Notes: a model not told the origin generated them from the letters alone. A DNA stretch of 64,000 nt from Candidatus Accumulibacter regalis (GCA_000585075.1 JEMY01000003.1:1-64000), one strand, 5' to 3'. Shown: positions 51,499-61,613, counted from the first letter of the stretch. Translations and numbers: made by a program.

Positions 51499-53520
51499 AT
51501 GCAGACCCTTTTCGCCCCGGCCATTGCTTTGCTCAACCGTCTTGGTTACACGAAAAAGTTCACGGTCATGGGGGTGCTGGCACTGGTCGCGATCACGATC
51601 CTGGCGGAAAACCTCTACCGCTCCGAGCAGCGGGTAATCGACCGTGCACGGCGCGAACTGGCCAGTCTCGAAATGATCAAGCCGATTGCCACTCTGGTGC
51701 AGCAGCTGCAGGTCCATCGTGGGCTCTCGTCGGGCGTTCTCAATGGTGACGAGAGGATGGAGTACCGGCGCGCCGCCAGGGAGAAGGAAGCCACGGAAGC
51801 GCTGCAAGCCGTTGCCGCGAGCCTGCCGCCGCCGCTGGCCGCGGCTGATCCGTGGCAGACGCTTGTCGCCGCGTGGGCGACGATCCAGAAGGAAGGACTC
51901 AAGCTGCCGGTGCGCGAGAACTTCGCGACGCATACCGCGTTGATCAAAGAGCTCGCCCGTTTCCTGCGCCTCATCGCCGATCAGAATTCCCTGACCAACG
52001 ACCCCGACATCGATTCGAGCTACCTCATCGATACGCTGATCGACGAACTGCCGCTGGCGCTGGAGAGCATGGGGCAGTTGCGCGCCATCGGCACCGGTGC
52101 GCTGACGCGGAAGGAAGCGCTGGCCATGGCGCAGCAGGTTGAACTGGCGGCGGCGTTGGCCGGGCTCAATGCGGCGGTCACCGGCCTGCGGCAGAACCTC
52201 GACAAGACCGCGCACTACAATCCTGGCCTGCGGCCGGCGCTGGAAGCGGCGAGCAATGACATGGGCACGGCGGCTGAACAGTTCACCACCATGGTGAACG
52301 ACGATATCCTTGCCGAGCGCTACCAGATGCTGCCGGCGGTCTACTTCGCGGTGACCACCCGGGTGATCGAGAAGGGCTACAAGGACATGTTCGAGATCTT
52401 CTTCCCGACCCTCGAACAGCTGCTGCAGCAACGCGTCGAGCGGGCGCAGCGGGAACTAAGCCTGAGTATTGCCGTCGTCGTTCTCATCCTGCTGATCTAC
52501 GCCTATGTGTCGATCGGTCTCTATTTTGCGACCATCGGCAGCATCAAGCGCCTGGCAGCCAACGCGCGGACGATTGCCACCGGCGACCTTGGCGTTACCG
52601 TTGATCTCGGCACCCGTGACGAACTCAAACTCGTCGGCGACAGCCTGAACGAAATGACGCAGGGTTTTCGCACGCTGATTCACAAGGTCCAGCGCAGCGC
52701 CGGGGAAGTGCTCGCGGCGACCAAGACACTTGCCGCATCGGCGGGGAGTATCACCAGCAGCAGTACGCAGCAGAGCGATGCCGCTTCGGCGATGGCGGCG
52801 GCGGTGGAGGAAATGACGGCAGGTATCGAAAGCCTCTCGCGCAGCGCCGACGACGCCAACCGGCTGGCCGGCCGCGCCGACGAACTGTCGTCCGATGGCG
52901 GCCGCGTCGTCGGCGAGGTGGTACAGGAGATCGAGCGCATCGCCGAGGTGGTGAACCACGCCGCGTCGGTGATCGCCGAATTGGGTGGGCGCTCGGAGAA
53001 AATCTCGGCGATCGTCAATGTGATCAAGGAAATTGCCGATCAGACCAACCTGCTGGCGCTGAACGCAGCGATCGAGGCGGCGCGTGCGGGTGAGTCGGGT
53101 CGCGGCTTCGCAGTGGTCGCCGACGAGGTGCGCAAGCTCGCCGAACGTACGACGCGCTCGACGCAGGAGATCTCGAGCATGATTGCCGCCATTCAGGAGG
53201 GTTCGCGCGATGCCGTGAGCAGCATGCAGCTCGGCGTCAGCCGCGTCAGCGCGGGCGTTGCCCTGGCCACGCAGGCGGGCGAGTCGATCGGCGAAATTGG
53301 CGGCAACGCCAGGAAGGTGGTGGACAGCGTGGCGCACATATCGAGCGCGCTGCGCGAACAGAGCGTCGCCAGCGCCGAGATTGCCCGCAACGTCGAGCGT
53401 GTCGCCCACATGGCCGAGGAAAACTGTGCCGCGGTGGCCGGAAATGCCGGCACTGCGGCGCAGCTCGAAAGCCTTTCCGAAGGGCTGGACGCCGAGGTTC
53501 GCCGTTTCAAGCTCGCCTGA
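51499..53520 (+). CDS. Methyl-accepting chemotaxis protein with large helical sensor (NIT-like)
   Basis: A 673-residue chemoreceptor. TM1 is at about 21-40 and TM2 at 321-345, enclosing a ~280-residue periplasmic helical domain with '[32 protein letters not shown]', a pattern like the RGLS motif of nitrate/nitrite-sensing NIT domains. HAMP runs from about 346 to 398, and the signalling hairpin has '[50 protein letters not shown]'. It is longer than the other receptor in this window (550 residues), whose sensor is the short four-helix type. The ligand is unproven. Confidence 0.93.
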   Translation: MQTLFAPAIALLNRLGYTKKFTVMGVLALVAITILAENLYRSEQRVIDRARRELASLEMIKPIATLVQQLQVHRGLSSGVLNGDERMEYRRAAREKEATEALQAVAASLPPPLAAADPWQTLVAAWATIQKEGLKLPVRENFATHTALIKELARFLRLIADQNSLTNDPDIDSSYLIDTLIDELPLALESMGQLRAIGTGALTRKEALAMAQQVELAAALAGLNAAVTGLRQNLDKTAHYNPGLRPALEAASNDMGTAAEQFTTMVNDDILAERYQMLPAVYFAVTTRVIEKGYKDMFEIFFPTLEQLLQQRVERAQRELSLSIAVVVLILLIYAYVSIGLYFATIGSIKRLAANARTIATGDLGVTVDLGTRDELKLVGDSLNEMTQGFRTLIHKVQRSAGEVLAATKTLAASAGSITSSSTQQSDAASAMAAAVEEMTAGIESLSRSADDANRLAGRADELSSDGGRVVGEVVQEIERIAEVVNHAASVIAELGGRSEKISAIVNVIKEIADQTNLLALNAAIEAARAGESGRGFAVVADEVRKLAERTTRSTQEISSMIAAIQEGSRDAVSSMQLGVSRVSAGVALATQAGESIGEIGGNARKVVDSVAHISSALREQSVASAEIARNVERVAHMAEENCAAVAGNAGTAAQLESLSEGLDAEVRRFKLA

Positions 53521-53761
53521 TTGCTCTTGCCGCGCCACGGCCGACACGCGGCGCGCACGCACCCCGCATTAACCCTCACGCGCACGCCAGGCACATCGCG
53601 ATATCGTCGTCTTGCACTGGACGGCGGTATTGACGGTGGCCGGCGTCGCGCTCATGGGCATGGATCACGAAACGACGGCGTAGTCCTGGAGCAAGCGGCG
53701 GTGCGCTGCCCGAGCGCGGAAGAAATGCGCGTTGGCGCCCGGATTTCCGGTTTAATGCCGC

Positions 53762-56113
53762 ATGCGCGCCAACATTCTTGCCTTCGCCATGGGGGTCGGG
53801 TTTCTCCAGACTCGGGGAAGCCTGCCGCCTTCTGCGCTGGTCGTGGCGACGCTTCTTGGCGCATCTGCCTGGCTGCTTTGGGCGGGCTCGCGTCGACAGC
53901 CGGCGCCGCTCGTCTGGCGTGCCCTCTCCCTGCTGGCCTGCGCTCTGCTGGGCGTGGCATGGGCGGCGCTGCTTGCCGGGCAGCGCTTGCACGAGCGCCT
54001 GCCGACGGAATGGGAAAGCCGTGATCTGCAACTCGTCGGGGTGGTCGCCGGCTTGCCGCAGGGCTTCGAGAACGGCGAGCGCTTCGCCTTCGTCGTCGAG
54101 GCGGTCGAACCGCCACAGGCGCGTGTGCCGCGGCGGATCATGCTCTCCTGGTACCACGGCCAGCGCGCCGACGAGGGGCACGAAGCGCAGAGCACGGCGC
54201 TCGCCGCAGCGCCTACCATCCGCCCCGGCGAGCGCTGGCGGTTGACCGTTCGCCTGAAACGGCCGCACGGCAACGCCAACCCGCACGGTTTCGACTACGA
54301 GGCCTGGCTTTTCGAGCGTGGACTGAGGGCGACCGGCTACGTGCGCCCGAAAGCCGTGGCGCAACGGCTCGACGACTTCGTTCTCCGGCCTGGTTACGCG
54401 ATCGAGCGCTTGCGCGAGCACATTCGCGGTTCGTTCCGCGCCGCCTTGCCGCAGGCGCCGTACGTGGGGATTCTCGCCGCGCTGGCCATCGGCGACCAGC
54501 AGGCGATTTCGCCCGAGCAGTGGCGCGTCTTCCGGCAGACCGGCGTCACCCACCTGATGTCGATATCCGGCCTGCACGTGACCATGGTCGCCGCGCTCTT
54601 TGCCGCGCTGGTCGGCTGGCTGTGGCGGCGTAGCGAGCGCTTGATGTTGCTGCTGCCGGCGCCGAAAGCGGCGATCGCCGCCGGCTGGCTGGCCGCTTTC
54701 GGCTACGCCCTGCTCGCCGGTTTCGCCGTGCCGACACAGCGCACGCTCTACATGTTGAGCGTCGTCGCGCTGGCGCTGTGGTCGGGGCGCAACCTCGGCG
54801 CCAGCCGCAGCCTCCTGCTGGCGCTGTTGCTGGTCCTGCTGCTCGATCCCTGGGCGGTTCTTTCGCCAGGTTTCTGGCTCTCGTTCGCCGCCGTCGGCGT
54901 GCTCTTCTTCGTTGGCACGGCACGGGTCGGCGAGCGGCGCGGCTGGCGCGCGACGCTTGCCCACTGGGGGACGACGCAGTGGGCGGTGACCGTCGGGACG
55001 CTGCCCTTGCTGCTGCTCCTGTTCCAGCAGTTTTCGCTGGTCTCGCCGCTGGCCAACGCGCTGGCGATTCCTGTGGTGAGCTTTCTGGTCACGCCGCTGG
55101 CCCTGCTCTTCGCGCTGACTTCCTGGCCACCGCTGCTGCAGCTCGATCACTGGCTATTGTCCTTTCTGATGGTGTTTCTCGAATGGCTCGCGCGCTGGCC
55201 CTTGTGGCAACAGCCGGCACCACCGCTGGCGGCGACGCTGCTGGCCTTGCTCGGGGTCTTGTGCCTGCTGCTGCCGCGTGGTTTTCCGGCGCGCTGGACG
55301 GGGCTCTGCCTGCTGCTGCCGGCGCTGTTCTGGCCGGCCCCACGACCGGTGGCCGGCGACGCCTGGGTCGATGTGCTCGACGTCGGGCAGGGGCTGGCGG
55401 TGGTCGTACGCACCGCCGGGCACACGCTGCTCTACGACACCGGGCCACTGTACAGTGCAGAGTCGGACGCCGGGCAGCGCATCGTCGTCCCCTACCTGCG
55501 CGCCACCGGTGTCGACCGCCTCGACACGCTGATCGTCACCCATCGCGACAAGGATCATTCGGGTGGCCTGGTGGCGATCCGCGAAGCCTTGCCGATCGGC
55601 CGCCTGCTCAGCTCGCTGCCCGAACTGGAGGGTGAGCGCTGCATGGCCGGCCAGGCCTGGGAGTGGGATGGCGTGCGCTTCACGATGCTCCACCCCGACG
55701 CCACCGACTACCCGCGCAAGGGCGGCAAGACCAACAACATGAGCTGCGTGCTGCGCCTGGAAAACGCGTCGGGCAGCGTTCTCCTGACCTCGGACATCGA
55801 GGCCCGCGACGAGCAGCAACTCCTCGCGCGCGCGCCGGAACTGCTGCACAGCGACGTCCTGCTGGTACCGCATCACGGCAGTGGCACGTCGTCGACGCCG
55901 GCGTTCATTGCCGGCGTTGGCGCCCGCGAAGTGATCATTCCCGTCGGCTATCGCAACCGCTATCAGCATCCGCGCCCGGATGTCGTCGCGCGCTACGCCG
56001 GAAGTCGCGTCTGGCGTAGCGATGCCGATGGCGCGGTACGCGTCCAACTTGTCGGCAGGGTCGATCTTTCGTCTTACCGGAGCGACTATCGTCGTTATTG
56101 GCAAGGGCAGTGA
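53762..56113 (+). CDS. comEC: DNA internalization competence protein ComEC/Rec2
   Basis: A 783-residue membrane protein. An N-terminal soluble DUF4131 region (about 50-190) precedes a competence domain with ~8 membrane helices ('PYVGILAALAIGDQQAISPEQWRVFRQTGVTHLMSISGLHVTMVAALFAALV'), and a C-terminal metallo-beta-lactamase domain (about 540-783) has 'VDVLDVGQGLAVVVRTAGHTLLYDTGP', the metal motif H-R-D-K-D-H in 'LIVTHRDKDHSGGLVAIR', and 'LLVPHHGSGTSSTPAFI'. It forms the inner-membrane channel for single-stranded DNA uptake, with the MBL domain likely degrading the other strand. A hairpin 14 bases downstream may end the transcript. Confidence 0.95.
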   Translation: MRANILAFAMGVGFLQTRGSLPPSALVVATLLGASAWLLWAGSRRQPAPLVWRALSLLACALLGVAWAALLAGQRLHERLPTEWESRDLQLVGVVAGLPQGFENGERFAFVVEAVEPPQARVPRRIMLSWYHGQRADEGHEAQSTALAAAPTIRPGERWRLTVRLKRPHGNANPHGFDYEAWLFERGLRATGYVRPKAVAQRLDDFVLRPGYAIERLREHIRGSFRAALPQAPYVGILAALAIGDQQAISPEQWRVFRQTGVTHLMSISGLHVTMVAALFAALVGWLWRRSERLMLLLPAPKAAIAAGWLAAFGYALLAGFAVPTQRTLYMLSVVALALWSGRNLGASRSLLLALLLVLLLDPWAVLSPGFWLSFAAVGVLFFVGTARVGERRGWRATLAHWGTTQWAVTVGTLPLLLLLFQQFSLVSPLANALAIPVVSFLVTPLALLFALTSWPPLLQLDHWLLSFLMVFLEWLARWPLWQQPAPPLAATLLALLGVLCLLLPRGFPARWTGLCLLLPALFWPAPRPVAGDAWVDVLDVGQGLAVVVRTAGHTLLYDTGPLYSAESDAGQRIVVPYLRATGVDRLDTLIVTHRDKDHSGGLVAIREALPIGRLLSSLPELEGERCMAGQAWEWDGVRFTMLHPDATDYPRKGGKTNNMSCVLRLENASGSVLLTSDIEARDEQQLLARAPELLHSDVLLVPHHGSGTSSTPAFIAGVGAREVIIPVGYRNRYQHPRPDVVARYAGSRVWRSDADGAVRVQLVGRVDLSSYRSDYRRYWQGQ

Positions 56114-56126
56114 GTGGCGGACAATC

Positions 56127-56145
56127 GCCAGTGAGCAGCACTGGC
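56127..56145 (+). terminator. Hairpin after comEC
   Basis: GCCAGTG (56127-56133), loop AGCAG, CACTGGC (56139-56145): a perfect 7-bp stem starting 14 bases after the comEC stop. No T-run follows. Confidence 0.35.
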
Positions 56146-56241
56146 ACGAGTAGGGTCTTGCTGGCTACAATGTCCCATGTTTTCGACCTCGCGATTGCTT
56201 GCCGTCAGCGGTTTGCCTTCCGTGCGCCGTGACTCCGTCAG

Positions 56242-59200
56242 ATGACGGACGCTGCGCCTCGACGGTCAGTGCTGCTCGGATCCGCCTGGCAAAGCGCCAG
56301 GGTCGCTGGTGCGCGGACTGGCGGCGCGTTGGGCGCAGTGCTGTGCACGGTCCTCGTCGGACTTTTGCGCCTGCCGGGAATCGCGCTGTTTGCGGCCACT
56401 GCGCTGCACGCCGAGTCCCCTCCGTCGGCCTATGTCGAGAACCCGCTCCTCGAACCGCGTTTCGCTTCGGTCGGCGTCGGAATCATTCCGCGCTACGTCG
56501 TGCCGACGGTGGCTCAGGACCGGGCCGGCTTCCTGTGGATCGCCACGGGCGACGGCCTGGTGCGTTACGACGGCTACAGGTTCCGCGTCCAGGAACGCGA
56601 CAGCCCGGACCCAGCAGCGCGCACCCTGGGATGGATCCGCGCGCTGCTGGGAGGCAGCGATGGCCGCCTGTGGATAGGCACCGAGTGGGACGGGCTGGCG
56701 GTCTATGATCCGCTCAGCGAGAGGGTCACTCCCTGCCTTGGCGACAGAGACCGCGACGGCAGCGTGAAGCCGACGATTCGTGCGCTGGCCGAGGACGGCG
56801 CCGGCGGCATCTGGGTGGGTAGCGAGGGGGGTGGGCTGGAGCGCGTTGGCTCCGACTGTGCAAGCTCGGCCAACTACCGCCATTCGCAACAAGCCGGCAG
56901 CCTGCCCGACGATCGCGTGAGCGCGCTGCTCATTGACCGGCGAGGAACGCTATGGGTGGGCACCTGGTCCGGCTTGAGCCGCCGGCTCCCCGGCAGCGAT
57001 CACTTCGAGGCGGTCTTTTCGAACCACGACCCCGGCGCTGGCGCCAATCTCGCCGGTCGCCTGGTTCAGGCCCTGTTCGAGGCGTCGGACGGGCGCCTCT
57101 GGGTAGGCACGCAGCAAGGCGAGTTGGCGATCATCGATCCCGTCAGCGGTGAGGGCCTGCTGCTCGAACAGGCAGCGGAAACGGCCGGCAGCAGCGCTGT
57201 GTCGAGTTTCGTCGAGGTGCCGGGTGGCCCACTGTGGGTTGGTCGCTCGTCGGGCATCGAAGTTCGCGACCCACGCGACGGCCGCTTCTTGCAGCGACTG
57301 CAACACGATCCGCGCCGCCCCGCCGGTCTGTCCGGCAACGAAGTGACCAGCTTGCTGCTCGACCACTCCGGGGTAATCTGGGTGGCGGGCTTCGGCGTCG
57401 GTCTGCAGCGTCACGACAGCAACAATCGTAGCCTGTGGCTGCGCAGCGCCGATCTGCAAGCGAATAGCCCGTTTTCCTCGTCCGACGTGCGCAGCCTGCT
57501 GCAAATTGATAATGGCGAAATCTGGGTCGCCACACACCAGGGCGGGGTGACCGTGATGGACGTCCAGTTGCGCGCCATCGGAGCGTTGCAGGTACGCAGC
57601 GCCGGGGAAGCCGTGGCCACTTCGCCGGCGGCGAAGCAGGCGCCGCCCCCCTTTCGGGTGACGGCGATGGTCCAGGCGGGCGATGGCACGGTCTGGCTCG
57701 GCACGGATGCCGAGTTGTATCAGTTCGGCAGTGATGGCCATCGCCGGCAGCTGCGCCGCCTGCCGCACGCCGGTGGCCCGACGACGCGCTTGCTGGCCGG
57801 CCACGACGGGAGCTTGTGGGTCGGTACGATGGATGGGCTGTTTCGTCTGCGCCCCGGCGTCGAGCAAGTCGTTCGCGTTGCTCGTCAGGGTGGGCAGGTA
57901 CTGTATGCGGAAATCTCCGCCATCGCCGAAGGACCTGACGGCGACCTATGGGTCGGCAGCAGCAAGGGCCTCTTTCGTGTCGCTGCGGGTGAGCGCGAGT
58001 TGCGCCGGGTCGAGGCGGAAGCGGGTGCCGAGCTGGCCAATCCCAGCGTCATCGGGCTGCTCTTCGATCGGCAACAGACCCTGTGGTTGGACACCGCGGT
58101 GACCGGGCTGCATCGCATGCGCAGCTGGGACGGCCAGCGCGCGAGTTTCGAGCGCATCAGTCAACGGCACGGCGTCGTCAGCCGCCCCTTCGGCGCCAAT
58201 TTGATCAGCGATGCGCGCGGCCGCATCTGGACGCACATGTACGTCTATGATCCGGCGAGCGACCGCTTGCACGAACTGACCGCGGCTGATGGCGCAGACC
58301 TGGGCACCGGCTGGTTCTATTCGTACGCCAGGACGCACGATGGTCGCCTGCTCTTCGGCGGCAGCAGGGGAATCCTGGTCGTTCGGCCGGAGCGCTTTGA
58401 CGCCTCGGTCTACGCGCCACCCTTGCTGGTCTCCGAGTTGAGCATCAACGGGCAGCGCGTGTCGGCCGGCGGAATTCTCGCCGGCCTCACGCTGGCGCCC
58501 GAGCAGCGCAGCTTCAGCCTGACGTTTTCGGCGCTCGACTACAGTGACCCGGGCCGCCTTCGCTATGCCTACCAGCTGCAGGGATTCGATCCCGACTGGA
58601 TCGACAGCTCTGCCGATTCGCGGCTTGCCAGTTACAGCAATCTCGATCCCGGCGATTATGTCCTGCGCGTGCGGGCCAGCAACCGCAGCGGTGCCTGGAG
58701 TCCGCACGAGCTGGCGATCAAGGTGCGCGTCATGCCTGCCTGGTGGCAAAGCTGGTGGTTCCAGCTGCTGGTGCTCTCACTGCTGGTGGCGATGGTCAAT
58801 GCGCTGGTCCGCTTGCGTACCCGCAGTCTGCGCTTGCGCCAGGGCGAACTGAAACGGATGGTGCGCGAGCGCACGGCCGAACTCGAGACGCTGGCCCTGG
58901 CGCTGCAGCGTGAATCGGCGGCACTGGAAGAGTCGAGCCTGACCGACCCCTTGACCGGCCTGCGCAACCGCCGCTTCCTGACCCAGCACATCGAAGCCGA
59001 CGCCGCCCTGGCGGTGCGCGAGTACGAGAGCCACTTCAAGTACGGGGCAAAATTGCGCGAGGACGCCGGGTTGATATTCTTCCTCTTCGACATCGACGGC
59101 TTCAAGGAGGTCAACGACCGCTATGGTCACGCCGCGGGGGACGCGGTGATCAGGCAAGTGAGCGAGCGATTGCGCCGCGTCTTCCGCGACACCGACTACC

Positions 59201-59667
59201 TGGTTCGCTGGGGTGGCGAAGAATTCCTCGTCGTGGCGCGTTCGACGCCGCGCTCGCACGCGGCCGACCTTGCCGAGCGGGCGCGCGCCGCCGTGGCCGA
59301 ACACCCTTTCGATCTCGGCGATGGCCGCTTCCTGTCCAGAACCTGCTCGGCCGGCTTTTGCTGCTTTCCTCTGTCAACGCAGCATGCCGCCGCTCTCGAC
59401 TGGCCGGCGGCAGTCAATATTGCCGATGCGGCGCTCTACGCGGTGAAGGGCGCTGGCCGCAATGGCTGGCTGGGAGCGCTCAGCGCCGGTGGCGAATCGG
59501 CCGAAGCCCTGCTTGCCCAGTCGCGCAGGCCCCTGGCTGAATGGATGCGCTCGGGTGGCGTAACGCTGGTCGGCTCTGCTCCGCACGACGGCCTGGCCGA
59601 AGCCGGGTTCCATAACGCGGTGGCCGGCGAGCAAGTGCGTTCGGTATCGGCCTCGGTCGAAGCGTGA
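56242..59667 (+). CDS. Two-component-propeller diguanylate cyclase
   Basis: A 1141-residue membrane protein. After an N-terminal hydrophobic segment (about 28-55) there is a two-component-regulator propeller (about 75-720) made of repeats such as 'FLWIATGDGLVRYDGYRF', 'RLWIGTEWDGLAVYDP', 'GIWVGSEGGGLERV', 'TLWVGTWSGLSR', then a Y_Y_Y domain (about 745-815), a transmembrane helix (about 840-860), a coiled coil and a GGDEF domain (about 895-1070). The active-site motif is GGEEF (991-995), preceded by the inhibitory-site RDTD. It should make c-di-GMP in response to a periplasmic ligand. Confidence 0.93.
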   Translation: MTDAAPRRSVLLGSAWQSARVAGARTGGALGAVLCTVLVGLLRLPGIALFAATALHAESPPSAYVENPLLEPRFASVGVGIIPRYVVPTVAQDRAGFLWIATGDGLVRYDGYRFRVQERDSPDPAARTLGWIRALLGGSDGRLWIGTEWDGLAVYDPLSERVTPCLGDRDRDGSVKPTIRALAEDGAGGIWVGSEGGGLERVGSDCASSANYRHSQQAGSLPDDRVSALLIDRRGTLWVGTWSGLSRRLPGSDHFEAVFSNHDPGAGANLAGRLVQALFEASDGRLWVGTQQGELAIIDPVSGEGLLLEQAAETAGSSAVSSFVEVPGGPLWVGRSSGIEVRDPRDGRFLQRLQHDPRRPAGLSGNEVTSLLLDHSGVIWVAGFGVGLQRHDSNNRSLWLRSADLQANSPFSSSDVRSLLQIDNGEIWVATHQGGVTVMDVQLRAIGALQVRSAGEAVATSPAAKQAPPPFRVTAMVQAGDGTVWLGTDAELYQFGSDGHRRQLRRLPHAGGPTTRLLAGHDGSLWVGTMDGLFRLRPGVEQVVRVARQGGQVLYAEISAIAEGPDGDLWVGSSKGLFRVAAGERELRRVEAEAGAELANPSVIGLLFDRQQTLWLDTAVTGLHRMRSWDGQRASFERISQRHGVVSRPFGANLISDARGRIWTHMYVYDPASDRLHELTAADGADLGTGWFYSYARTHDGRLLFGGSRGILVVRPERFDASVYAPPLLVSELSINGQRVSAGGILAGLTLAPEQRSFSLTFSALDYSDPGRLRYAYQLQGFDPDWIDSSADSRLASYSNLDPGDYVLRVRASNRSGAWSPHELAIKVRVMPAWWQSWWFQLLVLSLLVAMVNALVRLRTRSLRLRQGELKRMVRERTAELETLALALQRESAALEESSLTDPLTGLRNRRFLTQHIEADAALAVREYESHFKYGAKLREDAGLIFFLFDIDGFKEVNDRYGHAAGDAVIRQVSERLRRVFRDTDYLVRWGGEEFLVVARSTPRSHAADLAERARAAVAEHPFDLGDGRFLSRTCSAGFCCFPLSTQHAAALDWPAAVNIADAALYAVKGAGRNGWLGALSAGGESAEALLAQSRRPLAEWMRSGGVTLVGSAPHDGLAEAGFHNAVAGEQVRSVSASVEA

Positions 59668-59711
59668 GCCCGGGATTCTCGCCAGCAGCCTGTTGATCGC
59701 GTCGTCCCGTT

Positions 59712-59742
59712 GCGGACGATGCAGGCGGACGATGCAGGCGGA
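59712..59742. repeat. 13-base tandem repeat, 2.4 copies
   Basis: Unit gcggacgatgcag, twice exactly plus gcgga, in the ~150-base region between the diguanylate cyclase gene and the convergent 85-residue gene. Confidence 0.8.
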
Positions 59743-59821
59743 AGTGCTTCAGGGGGTGGGCTGCCGAACGGGGGTACGGGTGTGCGCCGCAATGCCCTGC
59801 CGGCGTCGCAGGGGAAGGTCG

Positions 59822-60079
59822 TCAGCAGCCGAGATTGGCGTGCATCTGACGTCCAACCGTCACCGCCTGCATTTGCCACTGCTGACGGTACTGCCCGGCG
59901 TTGGCCTCGATCCACGCCAGCGCCCGGAATTCCCTTTCGTCGACCGGAAAGCGTTCTACATAGGCTTCGATCACGGCGTATTGCTGCTGGAGAAAGTCCG
60001 CCTCGGAAAAGCGCGGTTGCGAGAAATTGCGCACAAGATCGCGAAAGAACTGCAGTGCGGTGTCATCTGAGATGTTCAT
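59822..60079 (-). CDS. Small hypothetical protein (85 residues)
   Basis: An 85-residue soluble protein with a good ribosome site (aaggag 11-16 bases before the ATG). Sequence is amphipathic and helical: 'DTALQFFRDLVRNFSQPRFSEADFLQQQYAVIEAYVERFPVDEREFRALAWIEANAGQYRQQWQMQAVTVGRQMHANLGC', with several aromatic/Gln residues and a C-terminal Cys. I do not recognise the family; no HTH or metal motif is evident. A longer start at 60139 is unlikely because it lies ahead of the ribosome site. It is isolated between converging and diverging neighbours. Confidence 0.6.
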   Translation of the reverse strand: MNISDDTALQFFRDLVRNFSQPRFSEADFLQQQYAVIEAYVERFPVDEREFRALAWIEANAGQYRQQWQMQAVTVGRQMHANLGC

Positions 60080-60364
60080 CCTTATCACTCCTTGAGGAGA
60101 GTAGTGCTGGCCGCGGTGGTCCGGCTGATATCTCTGCAACGGCCTTCTTGAGACGTTCTTGAAGCCTTTCTGATTGATGACTTGTTCGAGGTGCCGCGTC
60201 CTTTATGTGACAAGCGACTTTAAGTGTCATGGCTAAGCTTCTGTAAGCTCGGTTTATTGTTTTCCACGCCAGGGGGGTGTTGTCAACAGGGATCAGGCGC
60301 TTGCACGGCTTTGTCGCGGTTAGTGGTGCAAAACTGACACACTCGCACGCTCTCGCTGGCCGGC

Positions 60365-60401
60365 GCGGGCGCAGACTGCGCCCGCGGGGCGCCCCCGCGG
60401 G
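60365..60401 (+). promoter_or_regulatory. Overlapping, mutually exclusive GC hairpins
   Basis: Hairpin 1: GCGGGCGC (60365-60372), loop AGACT, GCGCCCGC (60378-60385). Hairpin 2: CCCGCGGG (60381-60388), loop GCGCC, CCCGCGGG (60394-60401). Both are perfect 8-bp stems and share bases 60381-60385, so only one can form at a time. Confidence 0.5.
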
Positions 60402-60412
60402 AGTGGCCGAGA

Positions 60413-60426
60413 GTCACTCAAGTGAC
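60413..60426. promoter_or_regulatory. Palindrome upstream of the hydrolase gene
   Basis: GTCACT-CA-AGTGAC, a 6-bp perfect inverted repeat with a 2-base centre. It has the size and symmetry of a dimeric repressor site, but the regulator is unknown. Confidence 0.35.
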
Positions 60427-60671
60427 GTGGCGTGCGGGCTCCTTGGACCCGGGTTCGGGGCCTGTGCTAGAGTCTCGCCCTTTCCGTCCGGCCGACGCTT
60501 CCGCGTGGCGCGCAGGAGGCCAGCTGACGAGGCGGTAACAGGGGTAAATGCAGGCAGGTGCGGCCCGGTCGTTGGTCAGGATCGCCTGCTTTGGTGGCCG
60601 GCGCAGGCGGGGGTTTGCCGACCGATCGGCCGAAGGTTAAGGAAAATGGACTCTGTAGGGAGATTTGCCAG

Positions 60672-61571
60672 ATGAGCGTCCGCGCTGACCTCTCACCTTG
60701 GCTGGCCGGAGCGCCGCCAGGACTCGTCGAACGCGAGGTGCGCTGCGCCTCGGCGGCCGGGCTGCATCGCATGGCCTATACCGAATGGGGCGAGCGCGAC
60801 AATCCGAACGTGCTGGTCTGCGCCCATGGCCTGACCCGCAACGGGCGCGACTTCGACGAGCTGGCGCGGGTCATGTCTGCCGACTATCGCGTCATCTGCC
60901 CCGACGTCGTCGGGCGCGGACGCAGCGACTGGCTGCGCGACCCGTCGTACTACGTGTTTCCGCAGTACGTGGCGGACCTGATGGTGCTGCTTGCCCGCCT
61001 CGACGTCGACCGCGTACATTGGTTGGGCACCTCGATGGGTGGCTTGATCGGCATGTGGATTGCCAGCCAGGACGATTCGCCGATTTCCCGTCTGGTGCTC
61101 AACGATGTCGGTCCGCTGATCCCGGTGGCTTCCCTGCACCTGATTGGCGAATACGTCGGTCGGGCGCCGAGGTTCGCGACCTACGACGACGCCGAAAAGT
61201 ATGTGCGCCTGGTCAGCGAGCCCTTTGGCCACTTGACCGACGCGCAGTGGCGGCATCTCACCGAGTGTAGTCTGCAGCGGGCGGACGATGGGTGCCTCGA
61301 GATGCGCTACGACCCGGCCATCGGTGACCCGTTTCGGCGCCAGTTGAGTGCCGGAGACGTCGACCTGTGGCCGATTTACGACGCCATTCGCTGCCCGACG
61401 CTGGTCGTTCGCGGTGCCGACTCGGCTGTGCTGACGCGCGCCAGCCTGCTTGAAATGGCCAACCGTGGGCCGCGCCCGCAGACCGTCGAGATTCCCGGCG
61501 TCGGACACGCGCCGATGTTTCTCGACGATGTGCAGATCGGCGTCGTGCGCGATTTCCTGCAGGTCGCCTGA
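60672..61571 (+). CDS. Alpha/beta hydrolase
   Basis: A 299-residue serine hydrolase. 'VLVCAHGLTRNGRDFDELARVMSADYRVICPDVVGRGRSDWL' contains the oxyanion-hole HG motif, S121 in 'HWLGTSMGGLIGMWIASQ' is the nucleophile, the acid residue is in 'PTLVVRGADSAVLTR', and H279 in 'EIPGVGHAPMF' completes the triad. A lid region (about 150-210) follows. The ATG at 60672 has ggag about 9 bases upstream and is preferred to in-frame starts up to 38 codons earlier. The substrate is unknown; this type is often annotated as esterase or PHA-related hydrolase without proof. Confidence 0.88.
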   Translation: MSVRADLSPWLAGAPPGLVEREVRCASAAGLHRMAYTEWGERDNPNVLVCAHGLTRNGRDFDELARVMSADYRVICPDVVGRGRSDWLRDPSYYVFPQYVADLMVLLARLDVDRVHWLGTSMGGLIGMWIASQDDSPISRLVLNDVGPLIPVASLHLIGEYVGRAPRFATYDDAEKYVRLVSEPFGHLTDAQWRHLTECSLQRADDGCLEMRYDPAIGDPFRRQLSAGDVDLWPIYDAIRCPTLVVRGADSAVLTRASLLEMANRGPRPQTVEIPGVGHAPMFLDDVQIGVVRDFLQVA

Positions 61572-61613
61572 GCCGTCTGAATCATGGCCTTGATCGGCGT
61601 CGGCGGTGCCTGA

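Larger units (their letters stand above)
60080..60671. other. 592-base gene-free stretch with strong inverted repeats
   Basis: No convincing protein is encoded. The AT-rich part (60170-60260) should hold the promoter of the minus-strand 85-residue gene. The part nearer the hydrolase gene carries two overlapping GC-rich hairpins (60365-60401) and a palindrome (60413-60426), suggesting a structured leader or operator. Confidence 0.6.
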
